64,000 nucleotides of DNA from Rhizoctonia solani. Lineage: Eukaryota > Basidiomycota > Agaricomycetes > Cantharellales > Ceratobasidiaceae. Positions 35,793-47,225 of the stretch are shown piece after piece; position 1 is the first letter of the stretch, and each line of letters starts with the position of its first letter. The stretch covers positions 1,860,001 to 1,924,000 of the forward strand of contig NC_057382.1 in NCBI RefSeq assembly GCF_016906535.1. Reading direction: 5' to 3'. Both the position numbers and the translations under genes were made by a program. Below the pieces are notes generated by a model. The model did not search any database and was not told the DNA's origin. It worked only from the letters and a program-made list of their open reading frames with translations.

Positions 35793-37317
35793 ATGTCGTC
35801 GAACCCATCCTTACCGCCTTCCTACTCCACCGACGAGCTACCCGACTACCGCACGTCACTATCGCTAGAGCGCTCTCCAGCATATACGGAACTCAGTCTT
35901 ACGTCTACTCGTACCAGTTCAACATCTGTTTCGTCTGATGGCGGACCAAAGCTGATTCCCTCTGGGCGTCTTTCTTACGCTTCAAAACGTTTGACCCTTG
36001 ACCTTGGTCCTCGTATCTGGGCACCTTTACTTCCTGTATACGGACGCAACGGTCTTATTGAGGGCCACGTTGAGATTAAGAACTTCAAGCATGTAAACCG
36101 GGTTGAATTGACTGTAAGATTGCTTTACCCGCACGCGATCTCATCGAAACTAACACGCCGGGCCAGCTTTCTGGTGTTGTACTATCCTACATGGTATCCA
36201 ACGGCAACCCAACTCTACGATCGAAAAAGGTTGTTCTTTGCGAGAGCTCTACCATCTGGTCAGCCAAATCCGATGCCTGCCCATCGGATGGCCGATCCAA
36301 TGAAACTTTCCCCTTCATATTTGCACTGCCCGACCACGTCCAAGGGAGTGAAGCTCATGTTTCTACACCTTTGCCTCCTTCCACGTCGGTACAAACAAAT
36401 GAATCGAGTGCTCATGTGTTCTATTTCCTTCGGCTTGATATGTACCGCAACGGCATTCACTTCCATGACAGGTAAGTATCTCAAGGTTTATCTCGTAGCG
36501 ATTGCATACTTACTCTCTGCTCTTATTAGTGTTCAAACCGAGATATTGTACCTCCCTCGCACAGTCTCTCACTATGAGCGGCCATACATCCCTCTTCCGG
36601 GCAGCGAGAAACCGCGACGTATATGCGACGGCGAATGGCGCACTGCTGAGATTCCACGCAAATCTATTTCTGGTTCACCCAAGAACCTACCCGGTCTGGG
36701 AAATGTTGACGTTCATCTATCTCTGCCGCATAAGCTCCACTATCCTTCCGGATGCGCGATTCCGTTTGCGGTCACGCTCAGCGGCCAAGGTCTCTCTTGC
36801 GCCAATATCCCAGAACTAACTGCGGGGCTTAAACTCAAACTAATCAAGACTTCAACTACCCTTGTTAAAGGTATCATCTCCAAACAAGAAACCGTAGTTT
36901 CGATTGGCAAAATTTGTCGGATTGATGAAGACGAGCGCCATTGGCGCAGCTCCAAGCCGGGCGATAATTCCCGTCAAGTCGTCATCCGTGGTTGTCTGGA
37001 GACTGGTACCAAGGGAAAAGACCAGAGCTGGGGTGTACGCGGACATGCCGGAGTTTCAGTAAGTCCAGGCCCATTGTTTCGTCCAATGTGCGCGAGTTGA
37101 CCGATGGAATTTGATCCAGTACCAAGTTCGTGTGACTCTAGCGCCCAGTGCCGAAGGAAGCCATCGGGATGGTGACGCGGTTTGGGAACGAAGTGAGACT
37201 GTGGTGATTACTTCTCATGAATTCGAAGGTCGAGCCGCGATGGGTACTCCAGCATTATCATTGCCTGCCTCGTCCCGGAACCCCATGAGTATTACTCTCC
37301 TCAACGGAAATATTTAG
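35793..37317 (+). CDS. Arrestin-like protein, paralogue of 23898-25478
   Basis: It starts at the ATG at 35793 (MSSNPSLPPSYSTDELPDY); the longer frame begins with GTG. PPSY and LPDY near the N-terminus are candidate PY-type motifs. The body shows arrestin-type strands: KRLTLDLGPRIWAPLLPVYG, GLIEGHVEIKNFKHVNRVEL, an FPFIFALPDHVQGS block after the first intron, then NVDVHLSLPHKLHYPSG and YQVRVTLAPSAEG. The order of blocks and the intron after the NRVELT strand match the 23898 gene, so they are paralogues about 12 kb apart. The likely role is as an adaptor in ubiquitin-dependent trafficking of membrane proteins, inferred from the fold. Confidence 0.72.
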
Positions 37318-37661
37318 TCTATTCGGAAAATACCCTTGCACGGACCATGATTGTAGCATTACCACTTTGCCTTTCTAGTTTGTGTACAATTAAGTTATAC
37401 TATTCGATATGTATGTATGCTCGCCTCCCGGAGTAATCCAAGTATGGTATCAATCTGATACCGGTATGTTTGCTAAATTTGACATATGTCATCTCTTTGC
37501 CCAAGCCAATATGTTACGTCAGGTACGTAACGACCCATGCGACCCAGGCATCGCCACCCCGGAGGATCCGGTTCCTGAGCAAGGTCCCCAGCCACAAAGG
37601 ACCCTCAAACATCTCTACTACCAGCACTCTCCACTACGTTCTTTTGAGTCCCTCTCCCAAC
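37318..37661. other. Intergenic, protease promoter
   Basis: No gene seen. It contains a perfect 7-bp inverted repeat, GGTATCA-ATC-TGATACC, at 37446-37462, about 200 bp upstream of the protease start. Confidence 0.4.
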
Positions 37662-39390
37662 ATGAAGTCGGGAGCCACACTTTCCCTCTTGACTGCCGTC
37701 TCGACTGTGTCGGGGCTGCATTTTCCTGTCTCTCGAGTTAAACCAAGGACGCTCTCGTCTGGACTTGAGCGTCGCGGATTCACTGTCTTGGCCGCAAGCA
37801 GCGATCCCACACTTACCAATACGGAGAATAATATCTATACCACAACTATGCAGATCAAAGGAAAAGGTTAGCTTACTATGATCGGATTTTCAGTCGTTTT
37901 GGACGCCGAAGTTATGTCTGACCTGTTTTGTAGATGTTGTCATGCAAGTAGATACCGGGAGTTCTGATACTTGGCTATACCCCACGTCCTCGACTCGAGA
38001 CTTGTATACTGATGCGGTCCCGTATGTGAGTCTTCCTAGTTACTTGAAGATCGTGCGGTACTCACTGATCACGGTTGATAGAGTGATCTACCCCTCACAT
38101 TGTCGTATGGCAGAGGGCAGGTCGCAGGTCATATTGCTCAGATGACCGTTGGATTCGCTGGCTATACCGTTCAGAACCAGGGCATTCTTTTGGTCGAGCA
38201 GCAGCGGGAGATGAGCCTTATTGAAGCGAACTTGACTAATGGTCTTCTCGGCCTTGGGTTTGATACACTTTCGGCTATCTCCAATACGGTCGTGCAAAAG
38301 ACCCAACAAACTTGGGGACGAACCCTACTTTCAAACATCTTCATCTCTGACCCTACAACGCCTAATCATATTGCATTTCGTCTTGACCGTCACGATGACG
38401 GAAACACCACCGATGTCGGAGCATTTGATATAGGAACATTTGCACCTGGATTTGAATCTGTCAACAGCACGGCTGAAATCCCGATATTCTCCAGCAATGC
38501 CCAAGCAAACATGTACTGGAATGTCTTGGTCGATAGTGTCACTTTGAACGGCAAGGCTCAAACACTCAGTAGTACGGTCAATGGAGGAACACAGACTCCG
38601 CCGGCTGGCAAGGTTTCAGCAGTACTGGATACCGGTTACTCGTTGCCTCAGTTATCACCCGATCTTGCGCATGCTATTTACTCTGCTATGGGTGGTGTTT
38701 TGATAGACGATAGTAACAATACCGCTTATGCGGTACCTTGCATGGCTGAGGCTCAGCTTGTATTCAGCATTGGGTGAGCATTGCTATGAGTCACTTTTTT
38801 CAGTTAAAAAAATAAATTCTACAATAACAGTGGTCATACCATTCCTATCCATCCTCTCGACCTCACACAAGTTCATACCGTCACAAGCACAAGGGGTACA
38901 AACTATACTGTCTGTATCAATGCATTCGAGCCTTTCTCAAGCAACGCTGGTGGCGGCGAAGTTGATTTTATTCTTGGGGATGCATTCGTGAGTCCCAATG
39001 CATGAGCTTTGGTATATTCGTTCACCTTATGTCCATCAGCTCCGGAATGTATACTCTGTATACGATTATGGTGATTTCGTTCAAGGACTGTCTGGTTATG
39101 CTCAAGGCGACCCATATATCAAGCTCTTGCCTTTGACAGATCCCACTGCCGCGAGCGCCGAGTTCAAAACCGCCCGTGCTGCTACTTTGAGTGCTGCTGG
39201 CATGCCTCCTCAACTTGATCCGAAAACAATCAATGGCAACCCTCAAGCGATTCCAGGGACTGGCGGAGGAAGTGGCGGAGGTAGTGGGGGTAACGGAGGC
39301 GGTGGAGGCGACAATGGCGCTATGGGATCCAGTATTGGAGGCTGGCTGGCCCTTGGCGCAGCAGTTGCTGTCGGAAGCTTTACATTTTAA
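37662..39390 (+). CDS. GPI-anchored aspartic protease (pepsin family A1)
   Basis: A secreted aspartyl protease of the yapsin/pepsin type. The ATG at 37662 opens a signal peptide (MKSGATLSLLTAVSTVSG). Exons 37662-37866, 37934-38025 and 38082 onward join in frame, with further introns near 38780 and 38990. The first catalytic motif is VDTGSSDTW (Asp codon at 37951), the flap is SYGRGQVAGH, and the second motif is LDTGYSLPQL (Asp codon at 38638), with Tyr where Thr or Ser is usual. The C-terminus has a Gly/Ser spacer and a hydrophobic tail (GGWLALGAAVAVGSFTF) that reads as a GPI-anchor signal. It probably acts at the cell wall or plasma membrane on proteins. A Gly-rich low-complexity stretch at 39259-39315 encodes the spacer. 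Confidence 0.9.
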
Positions 39391-40271
39391 CTGGTTTTGG
39401 TGTCCGGGTGATGTCTTAGAATACAATGTGTCTATCAGCAACTAGATGTTAATCTGCCATACTTTCAAATTTCTGATATATTGACGGACTGTATAACAAC
39501 TTAAACTTAAGCTTGGTGGTTATTTTCTGATACAAGGAGTCGAGCTGCACGAATACTTTTAGTGGTGTCTCATAGGTGCGTATACTCAAATCTTCACAAC
39601 GACTTCGACACGCCTGTTGCGAAGCCAATGGTCATTACCCTAATAGAGAACTTGTAATGTACCCGAAGTAAGAAATTTGGGGCTCTGCTTATATGACACG
39701 GTATCAGCATACATATGACCTCGCACAGTCGTGTGCCGACTTACCGGACTCGTCCCCATTCCCTTCTTCTGCCAATCCGGACACGGTACCTTCACTATGG
39801 GCGAAATATCAATTAAATGAAAGCTCTAGCTTACCAGATACGTACAGAGGGTCCCACATGACTCCCGATCGAATCTGGGTGCGGATAAGGGGATGTATGC
39901 GCGTGAGCCAGGCAAACTGACTATCAGTTTAAAGTCTGAGGTTTGACTGGGTATTCCAAGCCTGCCTCACCCATAGGCTGTAGGACTCTTCTTGAAATAT
40001 AAAAGGAATAATGTATCAGTCAGGTAATCCTTTGGTATAGTTAGATTGACCACTATTTTCGCCTTGGGCTCGCACCACTTCAGAGTGACTTTCAACGTGT
40101 TGAAAATTACGCTGGAAAATCCAGAGTGACCCAGTCTATTTCGCAGCATGTGCACATCCATCGATTATAACTGTGGCTACATATACACTATTTACAATTG
40201 AATTATCACCCATATCCAGCAAACGTTTCTGAGATTTACAATCCATAATTATCCAAGCTAAATAACATTAT
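39391..40271. other. Intergenic, downstream of two convergent genes
   Basis: About 880 bp between the stop of the protease and the stop of the F-box-like gene. I see only short, unsupported frames and AT-rich 3' flanks. Confidence 0.4.
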
Positions 40272-41918
40272 TTAAAATGATAGAAATGGTTCGTCTTTGA
40301 AACCAGGTAGTTCTAGCAAAATCACTTCAGTAGTACAGCCGAAGTTAGATAGCCCTTGTTCGATATCATCTGCTTTTGTAAGATGCACTCCATCGCGATC
40401 AATACGATACAGCCCACGCAAAAATAATTGCCTTGGGGTATACATCTGGACCAACTGAGAAAGTAGATAAAAACTGAAACTAAAACTGGATCTGCTAAAG
40501 ATGTGGAGTCGCCGAGGGTATAGATTGGGCGGCTTTTCGCAAGCTAGAAGAGACTCCACATCCTCCCTCGTCGATATCGTGATTCCGAGGCCCTGGATCG
40601 TGTCCACAGAGCCTAACAGTCTGGAAAAATTATCAATGTCCACTACGTGCAGAGTAGTTAGATTAGAGCGGGAGAAGAATTTGGCTGCCTCGGTGATAGT
40701 ATTTTTTTCACCGAGATCCCTGGCAATACCGCCTATTGTAGTATGCAGCGGTTTCAGACCAGGAATAAGTAAACGCATAACGCATTCAAGATTGTGGGTG
40801 GCTTCTGGATGCAACACCAGTGTATCTAAGCTGGACAATAGCACGGGAACGCACGGGGTACCCGCGGGGACGATTGACAGAGAAATTATCAACGTTCGTA
40901 ATTGGGGACTTGATGACAAGATGCTGGCCAGTTGACATTCGGAGATAGTTTTATCGTTGATGTAGCTATTCCCGTCAAGGCGGAGCTCAACAAGTCCAGA
41001 GTACGCGACACTTGACCAGAAAGGGAAAATGCCTCCCAAGTTAAGAATGGTAACATATCGCCAGATGGATTCGAGATGATGTGTAGGTACGTCAATTGAG
41101 AGATAATTCTCATCACGTCGCCCACCCTCAGCTCCTTCTAGGAAGAGACACCTTATCAGCGTATCGATTCGAAGGTTAACCTCCGTGAGGATCCCAGGCA
41201 CAGAACCCGGGCCCAAACAGACAGACAAAATCGAAGCGCAAAAATCCAATGCCGGAGGTTGTACTTCGTAATCTTCAATATCGTCATCCATTATGATTTC
41301 CACGTCTAGAGACCGTATACGAGGAACGAGTGGACCAAGAAACTCGCTCAAGCCAAAGGATTCCCAGTGTTCATCGGTAGGGTAGGGCATGCTTATATGA
41401 ATATCGAGTGTAGAGTAACCAGCGCGTGTCACAAAAGTCTGGATGCGGGTTTTTACTGTTTCGTCAGTGCACATCAGCGGGATAGCGTCAATGTGTGACC
41501 AGAAAAGTGGGCTATCGATAATAATTTGCCGCCAGTAGGGACACACGTGTGTCAAAAGAACGGGATATTTGAGTAGCCCTCCGTATTTCAGACTCCACGG
41601 ATCCAGCTTACATGGCTTAGATTTGGTGACGAGCCAGAATACGCGAGTGAGCACTTCGACTGGAAGGGTGTTGATGGGTGTTACGATTGAAGAACCACCT
41701 CTTGAAATCTCGAGGGTTTCCTTGACATGTCGCATTTTTTTCTCGAGTAATGCAATACGCCGGTATTCGGAGGTGATTACCCTCGGAACGGGATCGACAG
41801 ATCCTTGAGGCTTAGGTGTTGCGTTCAAGTTTGAGTTTTGGAAGGTTTGACAAGCTTCGAGGTACTCGTCAAGGGCGATTTCGAGCCCGTTGTTTGCGTG
41901 ATATAGTTCACTTGTCAT
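40272..41918 (-). CDS. F-box-like domain protein
   Basis: An intronless frame of 548 residues beginning at the ATG at 41918 (MTSELYHANNGLEIALDEY). A coiled, basic N-terminal helix precedes a short F-box-like motif at about residues 81-100 (PINTLPVEVLTRVFWLVTKS). Next comes the LTHVCPYWRQIIIDSPLFWS block seen throughout the large basidiomycete F-box-like family, and then a Leu-rich-repeat-like body ending in a short C-terminal tail. Such proteins are presumed Skp1-binding substrate adaptors. The gene stands head-to-head with its paralogue at 42061-43725, 142 bp apart. The family is strongly expanded in agaricomycetes, so no specific role can be given. Confidence 0.85.
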   Translation of the reverse strand: MTSELYHANNGLEIALDEYLEACQTFQNSNLNATPKPQGSVDPVPRVITSEYRRIALLEKKMRHVKETLEISRGGSSIVTPINTLPVEVLTRVFWLVTKSKPCKLDPWSLKYGGLLKYPVLLTHVCPYWRQIIIDSPLFWSHIDAIPLMCTDETVKTRIQTFVTRAGYSTLDIHISMPYPTDEHWESFGLSEFLGPLVPRIRSLDVEIIMDDDIEDYEVQPPALDFCASILSVCLGPGSVPGILTEVNLRIDTLIRCLFLEGAEGGRRDENYLSIDVPTHHLESIWRYVTILNLGGIFPFWSSVAYSGLVELRLDGNSYINDKTISECQLASILSSSPQLRTLIISLSIVPAGTPCVPVLLSSLDTLVLHPEATHNLECVMRLLIPGLKPLHTTIGGIARDLGEKNTITEAAKFFSRSNLTTLHVVDIDNFSRLLGSVDTIQGLGITISTREDVESLLACEKPPNLYPRRLHIFSRSSFSFSFYLLSQLVQMYTPRQLFLRGLYRIDRDGVHLTKADDIEQGLSNFGCTTEVILLELPGFKDEPFLSF

Positions 41919-42060
41919 TTTAGCAAGTATCAGTTTCTTTTAACCCAAGCAGGTTCTAGTAAGTTAGAGATCGTATTTACAGAAGTGAAATCACGTTTTT
42001 ATTCGCGATCAAGGGTGCAGTTACATGTCACACGACTAGCACAAGCACAGCGATACATAC

Positions 42061-43725
42061 ATGAGATATCGATTACTGTATTCCTCTAATAATTAGCTAT
42101 AGCCCTCCTACCCTCTTCTTGCCGCTCTTCTGGCCAGTAACAACAAGATAGATCGGCTTGAATTCACAGGCAATCGATTGGAGGCTGCACTCGATCGATA
42201 TATTGAAGCCATCCTCGCGCAACAAAAGAGCTACGCCCGAGAGCCCACGGAAGTGCTCGTTCGAAGCTCTGGTCACTCTCCAAATTTAATTGTATTTGAA
42301 CAAAAAATTCAACAAGTCAAGGCAAGCATCGGGTTAATAAGAAACAGCTCCACCGCAATAGTTCCTATCCATCGACTTCCCTCAAACCTCCTCAGTCGAA
42401 TATTTATCAAAGTCACCGACTCCGAAACTTGCAAACTGAAGCTCGACTCCACCGATAAGCTCCCAAAAGTTCCAATTTACTTAACTCACGTTTGCACCCA
42501 ATGGCGCAAGATTGCTATCGCATCGCCTGACCTGTGGACACATATGGACCTTTCCCCACTCATGCTGAAGAAACAGCCTTCCCTGTCCCGTGCGCAAGCG
42601 TTCTTATCGAGATCCAAGGAGTCACCCCTTTACTTGCATGTCGAGTACGCCGCGGAAGAAAACGAAGATGTCTCGAGTTTAAACCATTTTATCTCCCCGC
42701 TTGTCCCTCGCATCCAAAAATTGAAAATTTGCATTAATTTAACCTGGTTGGTTTCTGAACAAAGATTTTCTCGGTCTGCATTATCTTGTTTTTTAAACGA
42801 AGACACCACTGCTGGAAGGCTTACCATGCTCGATTTATCAGTCAAAGGGACCTCACGTGTATTTTGTATTCAAGCAGCTGGACAGAAACAAGACGAAGAC
42901 TCTCTAAATTTGACTTTGCCTGAGCATCGTCTCGACAAACTTCTATTACCGGTTACTGCTCTGCAGCTAGACCGTATTTATTCTCCTTGGACAAGCAAGG
43001 TCTATCACGGCCTACTGGACCTCCGGATTCACACTGTCTATGACATTCGTGAGTCAGAATTGGTGAATGTTTTTATACAAAGCCCTCGGTTACGAGTGCT
43101 GGAGATAAAAAGTCGAATTAATTTTGCACATGCACCGCCAGCACCCATAGCACTTCACAGTCTCGAGGTACTCATAACCCATAACCTATCTTACTTGGAA
43201 CTTGGACGATTTTTGCAAGTGCTTGACACTGGCTCAAGTCCACTCTTCATGTCCATTGACTCGCCTCGCTTCGATAACCAACTTAACCAAAACCTGGTGG
43301 ACTTCTTCTCTCCTTCCAATGTAACGGGACTCTGTACAACCGAAGGTTACTCATTTGAAATGTTGCTTGGACTTGTCAACCTCTCGCATACGATAAAAAA
43401 ACTTGCAATGAGTCCCCCACCACTGGCAATTGACGACGAAAGTTTAAAAGATGAAACAAATGTGCCTATCAGTACCTATATCCATCTCGAAACGCTATAT
43501 TTCCTAGGCCCGTATTTCGCACTTAGAATAAGCCAACTTCAGAGCGTGATTAATTGGCGTGGCGTTCGGAAGCTGGTAATTTGGGGAGATGTTCGCTGGA
43601 TTGCTAATAACGGGAGGCCAATTATAAGCAAGCAGTTTCTTCAAAAGGAGCTGTCAGAGCTCGGTGCTGAGATTGAACTTCTCCCGGCTCATGCTCCCTG
43701 TCCGCTAGACTCTTTCCTATTATAA
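42061..43725 (+). CDS. F-box-like domain protein, head-to-head paralogue
   Basis: The long frame contains PIHRLPSNLLSRIFIKVTDS and LTHVCTQWRKIAIASPDLWT, equivalent to the blocks of the 40272-41918 protein, and a matching Leu-rich body. The frame itself has no upstream ATG. A small exon at 42061-42077 (ATG AGA TAT CGA TTA CT) joined across a 60-nt intron with a CTAAT branch-like site and a pyrimidine-rich CCAG acceptor supplies a start and gives 534 residues. This places the F-box at residue 82, as in the paralogue at 81. The donor GTATTC is non-ideal, so the 5' exon is likely but not certain. Confidence 0.8.
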
Positions 43726-44336
43726 GTTGCCGAGGGGTGGTGTGCGAGATTGCTCTGGCTGAATTACTGTGTAATCTTACCAATATAGTAGTACATCGGC
43801 GATAAATGCACAAAATTACAATCATCACGTTCTAGAATTATCATCTAGTATGAGTTATTCTTGCAGAGTTCAAATTAGATGCAATATCAATTGCTACTAG
43901 ATGATTTTGTGGCGCGACTAATAAGCCGCAACAACAACCTGCACCTGCGCATACGGGCTTCGCCGGGTTTTTGGCCAAATATTCATGGTGTGAGTGCTGT
44001 TTACAAAATGTAGCATAGTTCAAGTCTTATCTTACATGTGGCAAGATACATGATCTGTATCTGCCTTTCGCGGGAAAATGCCCGATAAATGCTATTGGGG
44101 AGTTGGCCCTTCAATGGTTTTATTGTGATGCCCATATGCGCTTATTCCCGAATCAGGCACTCAATGTATATTTCAGCCATTACATTCAGATGTATACAAT
44201 AGATATATGATCTACAAAAAGCTAACAAATGCAAGTTCATCCAAAGCAAACAGAAAAGGACTCATAAGTGATACCATGCATAAATAGCGACATCTTAAAG
44301 TGAAAAGGAAAGATCAATCCAGTCATTTAGTAATAA
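43726..44336. other. Intergenic, downstream of F-box-like and MARVEL genes
   Basis: 610 bp between two convergent genes. No coding frame of note, RNA or repeat is recognised. Confidence 0.4.
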
Positions 44337-45127
44337 TTAGTAGCGAGGATAGGTACGATGCTTGGTTCCTTGACCGTTCTGAAGACCGTCTCCACGGGTA
44401 TCGAAGGACCACTCGGAGTGAGTGTGGTCATACCATCCCCCGCGTGTAGACGCGACGAAGAGGGTGCCAACCATGAGGAACGTGAGGATGATGAAGCCCA
44501 TCCAAGCAAACGCCATAAGAGCTGAATAGCGTTACGTAAATAGGAGGATAAAAAAAGATAGACCAAGGTGATCTCACCAACGAGGATGCGGCAGGGTTTG
44601 TAGATCTGGCACCAATTAAGATTAGGCCACAATGCCTAATATATGCGTGTTTTAGATTGAGTTTGACAAACGATTGTGACAGAACTCACAGTTGTAGAGG
44701 CGGCACCACCCAACCACAAACCCCAGAGGATAAAGAGCCAAAGTAGTTCGAACCAGGTTTTGGTTAGGATACGGTGGCCATATCGGCGGTAGATGACAAA
44801 CATCCTGTTATCACAATGGTGAGGCGAGTCCAACAGACTATATTGTATATGACTTACATCCAGGGTGCAAAGCACATAGTGAGGAATGAAGCAACCAGGA
44901 GCTCTGGGATCGGTGGGTCTGAAAGGAGATCAGTTCCGGTTAGGTAGGAGAAGTGTTAAAACAAACACACCGTAGAATGCTTGTCCACCCCTCAAAGGGT
45001 CAATAAGAGGATCACGCCTGCGATCCGTGTAGTTGAGCCGTACAATGGTGAGGGAGAAGACTACCATCGAGAATAATAATGCGAATAAATAGAGGGCCAG
45101 TCGGACCATTACAAGAGTCGGTAGCAT
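44337..45127 (-). CDS. MARVEL-like four-helix membrane protein
   Basis: Four to five exons starting at the ATG at 45127 (MLPTLVMVRLALYLFALLFS). Four hydrophobic segments are visible: VRLALYLFALLFSMVVFSLT, ELLVASFLTMCFAPWMMFV, WFELLWLFILWGLWLGGAAS and LMAFAWMGFIILTFLMVGTL. They are separated by short polar loops, and the tail is hydrophilic (TKHRTYPRY). This is the layout of fungal MARVEL-domain proteins at the plasma membrane. No catalytic motif is seen. The family call rests on topology and general similarity. Confidence 0.7.
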
Positions 45128-45687
45128 GGTTATCGTTTGTAAGTTCGAATTCGTCTAGTAGGAGCACTTGTTCTAGAGAGAGTAGCGTGGTTAATCGGCA
45201 TGGAGCCTTGCTCGGACGCATTTTATGGGTCCATGGTGGCACTGCCTTCCGCACACAACACGCGTGTCGATTGAATGCGAAGGACCAGAAATGCTACACA
45301 ACTCCAGCTCGGATCGTAGAATAGGACTGAAACGTGTCGGGACGCGGAAGTTATTTTCTCTCCCAAGGCCTCGTGGTGGACAATGGAGTTTGGGGGGAGC
45401 CGGTTGAACGGATGAACGAGTCACACCAAAGCCGGCACCCCTCCCGATGAGAAGATCAGCGTTGTATTTGACAAATATGTCCATACGAGGGATTTGGAGT
45501 GTGATGCCTCGTGGTCAATCAAGTGTGGTTTCAACGAGGCAACCTGGGATACACTCCATCCCGCGCACGTGACCGTGGTGCCCCGGACTGTCCTGGGGGT
45601 CGAGACCGAGAATTTCAAGGTCTTGCATTGTAGAAATGCACATACAAGTGTCTACAAGGGTACATGAACGATACACGAACCCCAAAA
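45128..45687. other. Intergenic, upstream of MARVEL-like gene
   Basis: 560 bp containing a CACGTG E-box at 45566-45571 within CACGTGACCGT. The same 11-mer occurs at 47116 in the promoter between KAR1-type reductase and PEX1. Minus-strand frame 45421-45618 is unsupported. Confidence 0.45.
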
Positions 45688-47044
45688 CTACTCCTTTTTG
45701 GCAGCCGCGGCCTCTCGCTCCCGCTTTTTCAATGCGCGACGCCGAATATCCTTGTGCAGGTCTAGAGCAAAATGGGTAAAGAAGCTTTGGATTGGCAAAA
45801 GAAACATAAACTTACTAAGTGTGTACTTGATTAACCAAGCCGAGGGAGCAAAATTCATGGCGTAAGCCAAGACTCCGTGAGCCCAGTATGGCGTAGTGAA
45901 ATCCCCCTGTAGTCCAATTTTCGAAAGTACGGACCGGACGTATGTGGATGGGAGGGGGATCATAGAGGTGGCGCGGCGGATTTTAGACATGCTGGAGACC
46001 TAAAGTCAAATTTTAGCGTAAAGGTAATCAAGGACCGGATGTGATACGTACCACAAAGTATGTATTCACAAGTTGCACATCGACGCCACGGGGGGCAAGC
46101 TCGGCCGCAAGAGCCCGAGACCAAGTAGAGAGGAAGGCTTTCGAGCCAGAATATGTGGCTAACATAGGGGAGGGAACAGCACCGGCAAAAGATCCGAGAT
46201 TGAGAATAAGCCCACGTCGACTAAACTGATGGTCAGATGGGCGTACAATAGCCAACCGATACCTTCTTACCGAGTAATCATGCCCGGGACAATCAATCGG
46301 GTGACTTTAATGGTCGCATTTACGTTAATCTCGACAATGTCTTCATGGTCAATGAGAGGAATTTCATGGAAATCTGCCGGAATGTCGTGCGACTTGCCAA
46401 CGTTATTTACTAGGATACAATTAGTTATATACACGATATAAGGCAAACTTTTACTTACCGAGCACCCCCACGTCCAGACCTTCAAATATTGTGGCCAGTC
46501 CAGCGTAGGCCTCGGTATCACGACGAGCAAAATCGATTGCGTAGGTCTTGGTGGAAACGGAATACTTTGATTCTATTAAACACGTCAATTGGCGCTGGGA
46601 TTCTCGTTGGACATGGACTCACGGAGTTCCGAAGCAAACGCATCGAGCTTTTCCTGGGTGCGCGAGGCAATCAAGATGTTGAACCCAGCCTTGGCGAGTT
46701 GGCTAGCAAATTCACGACCAATACCATCGGTTGCGCCGGTTACGACTGCAGTTGGGCGTATATGCTCAACCATACGTCATGAAGATTCAGGTGGGAAACT
46801 TACCGGCCCAAGCACCGTTTTTTGCTCCATATTTTTTGAGCTAAATAATTGACGTCAGAAAAGAATTTGACACTGGAGCTTGACAATTACCCACGCTATG
46901 TCCGGAAAGAACGAATGTCTGAAGCACGAACTGAACGAAGCTTAGTCCGAACCCAACAAGTGCGGCGGTACCAATGGCCGACAAGGTTAGGGCTACACAG
47001 GTGTGGCTATCTGAAACTGACTTGAATGTGTCGCAGAGACCCAT
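45688..47044 (-). CDS. IFA38: Very-long-chain 3-oxoacyl-CoA reductase
   Basis: A short-chain dehydrogenase that reduces 3-ketoacyl-CoA in the ER elongation cycle of very-long-chain fatty acids. The start is the ATG at 47044. An N-terminal membrane helix ([20 protein letters not shown]) precedes the NADPH site ([20 protein letters not shown]), the conserved [15 protein letters not shown] block, and the catalytic SxxYxxxK in [14 protein letters not shown]. The C-terminal end is Lys-rich ([13 protein letters not shown]), consistent with an ER-retention-type dilysine tail. Several introns interrupt the gene. It is divergent from PEX1, with 181 bp between the two ATGs. Confidence 0.92.
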
Positions 47045-47225
47045 GGCGGGGAGACTGTACTAGAGACAGAAGAGAACGTGGCCAGAGATGATTTAAAAGT
47101 CGACTCGCTCGCGTTCACGTGACCGTTTCCTAACTTTCACATGGGGCATCGGGACTTATTTATTCCCCGTCATCCGGAGGTAGAAGGCTTGCACACCGCG
47201 TTTTCAAGTTCCCGCCGACGAAAAG
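47045..47225. promoter_or_regulatory. Candidate bidirectional promoter, 3-ketoacyl-CoA reductase and PEX1
   Basis: Only 181 bp separate the two divergent start codons. The stretch carries a palindromic E-box CACGTG at 47116-47121 in the context TTCACGTGACCG, a site type bound by bHLH factors such as Cbf1 or Tye7. Shared control of fatty-acid and peroxisome genes is plausible but inferred. Confidence 0.5.

Noticed and set aside
45421..45618. Minus-strand 65-codon frame between the reductase and MARVEL-like genes
   Set aside because: No domain or signal, and it overlaps a likely promoter with an E-box.
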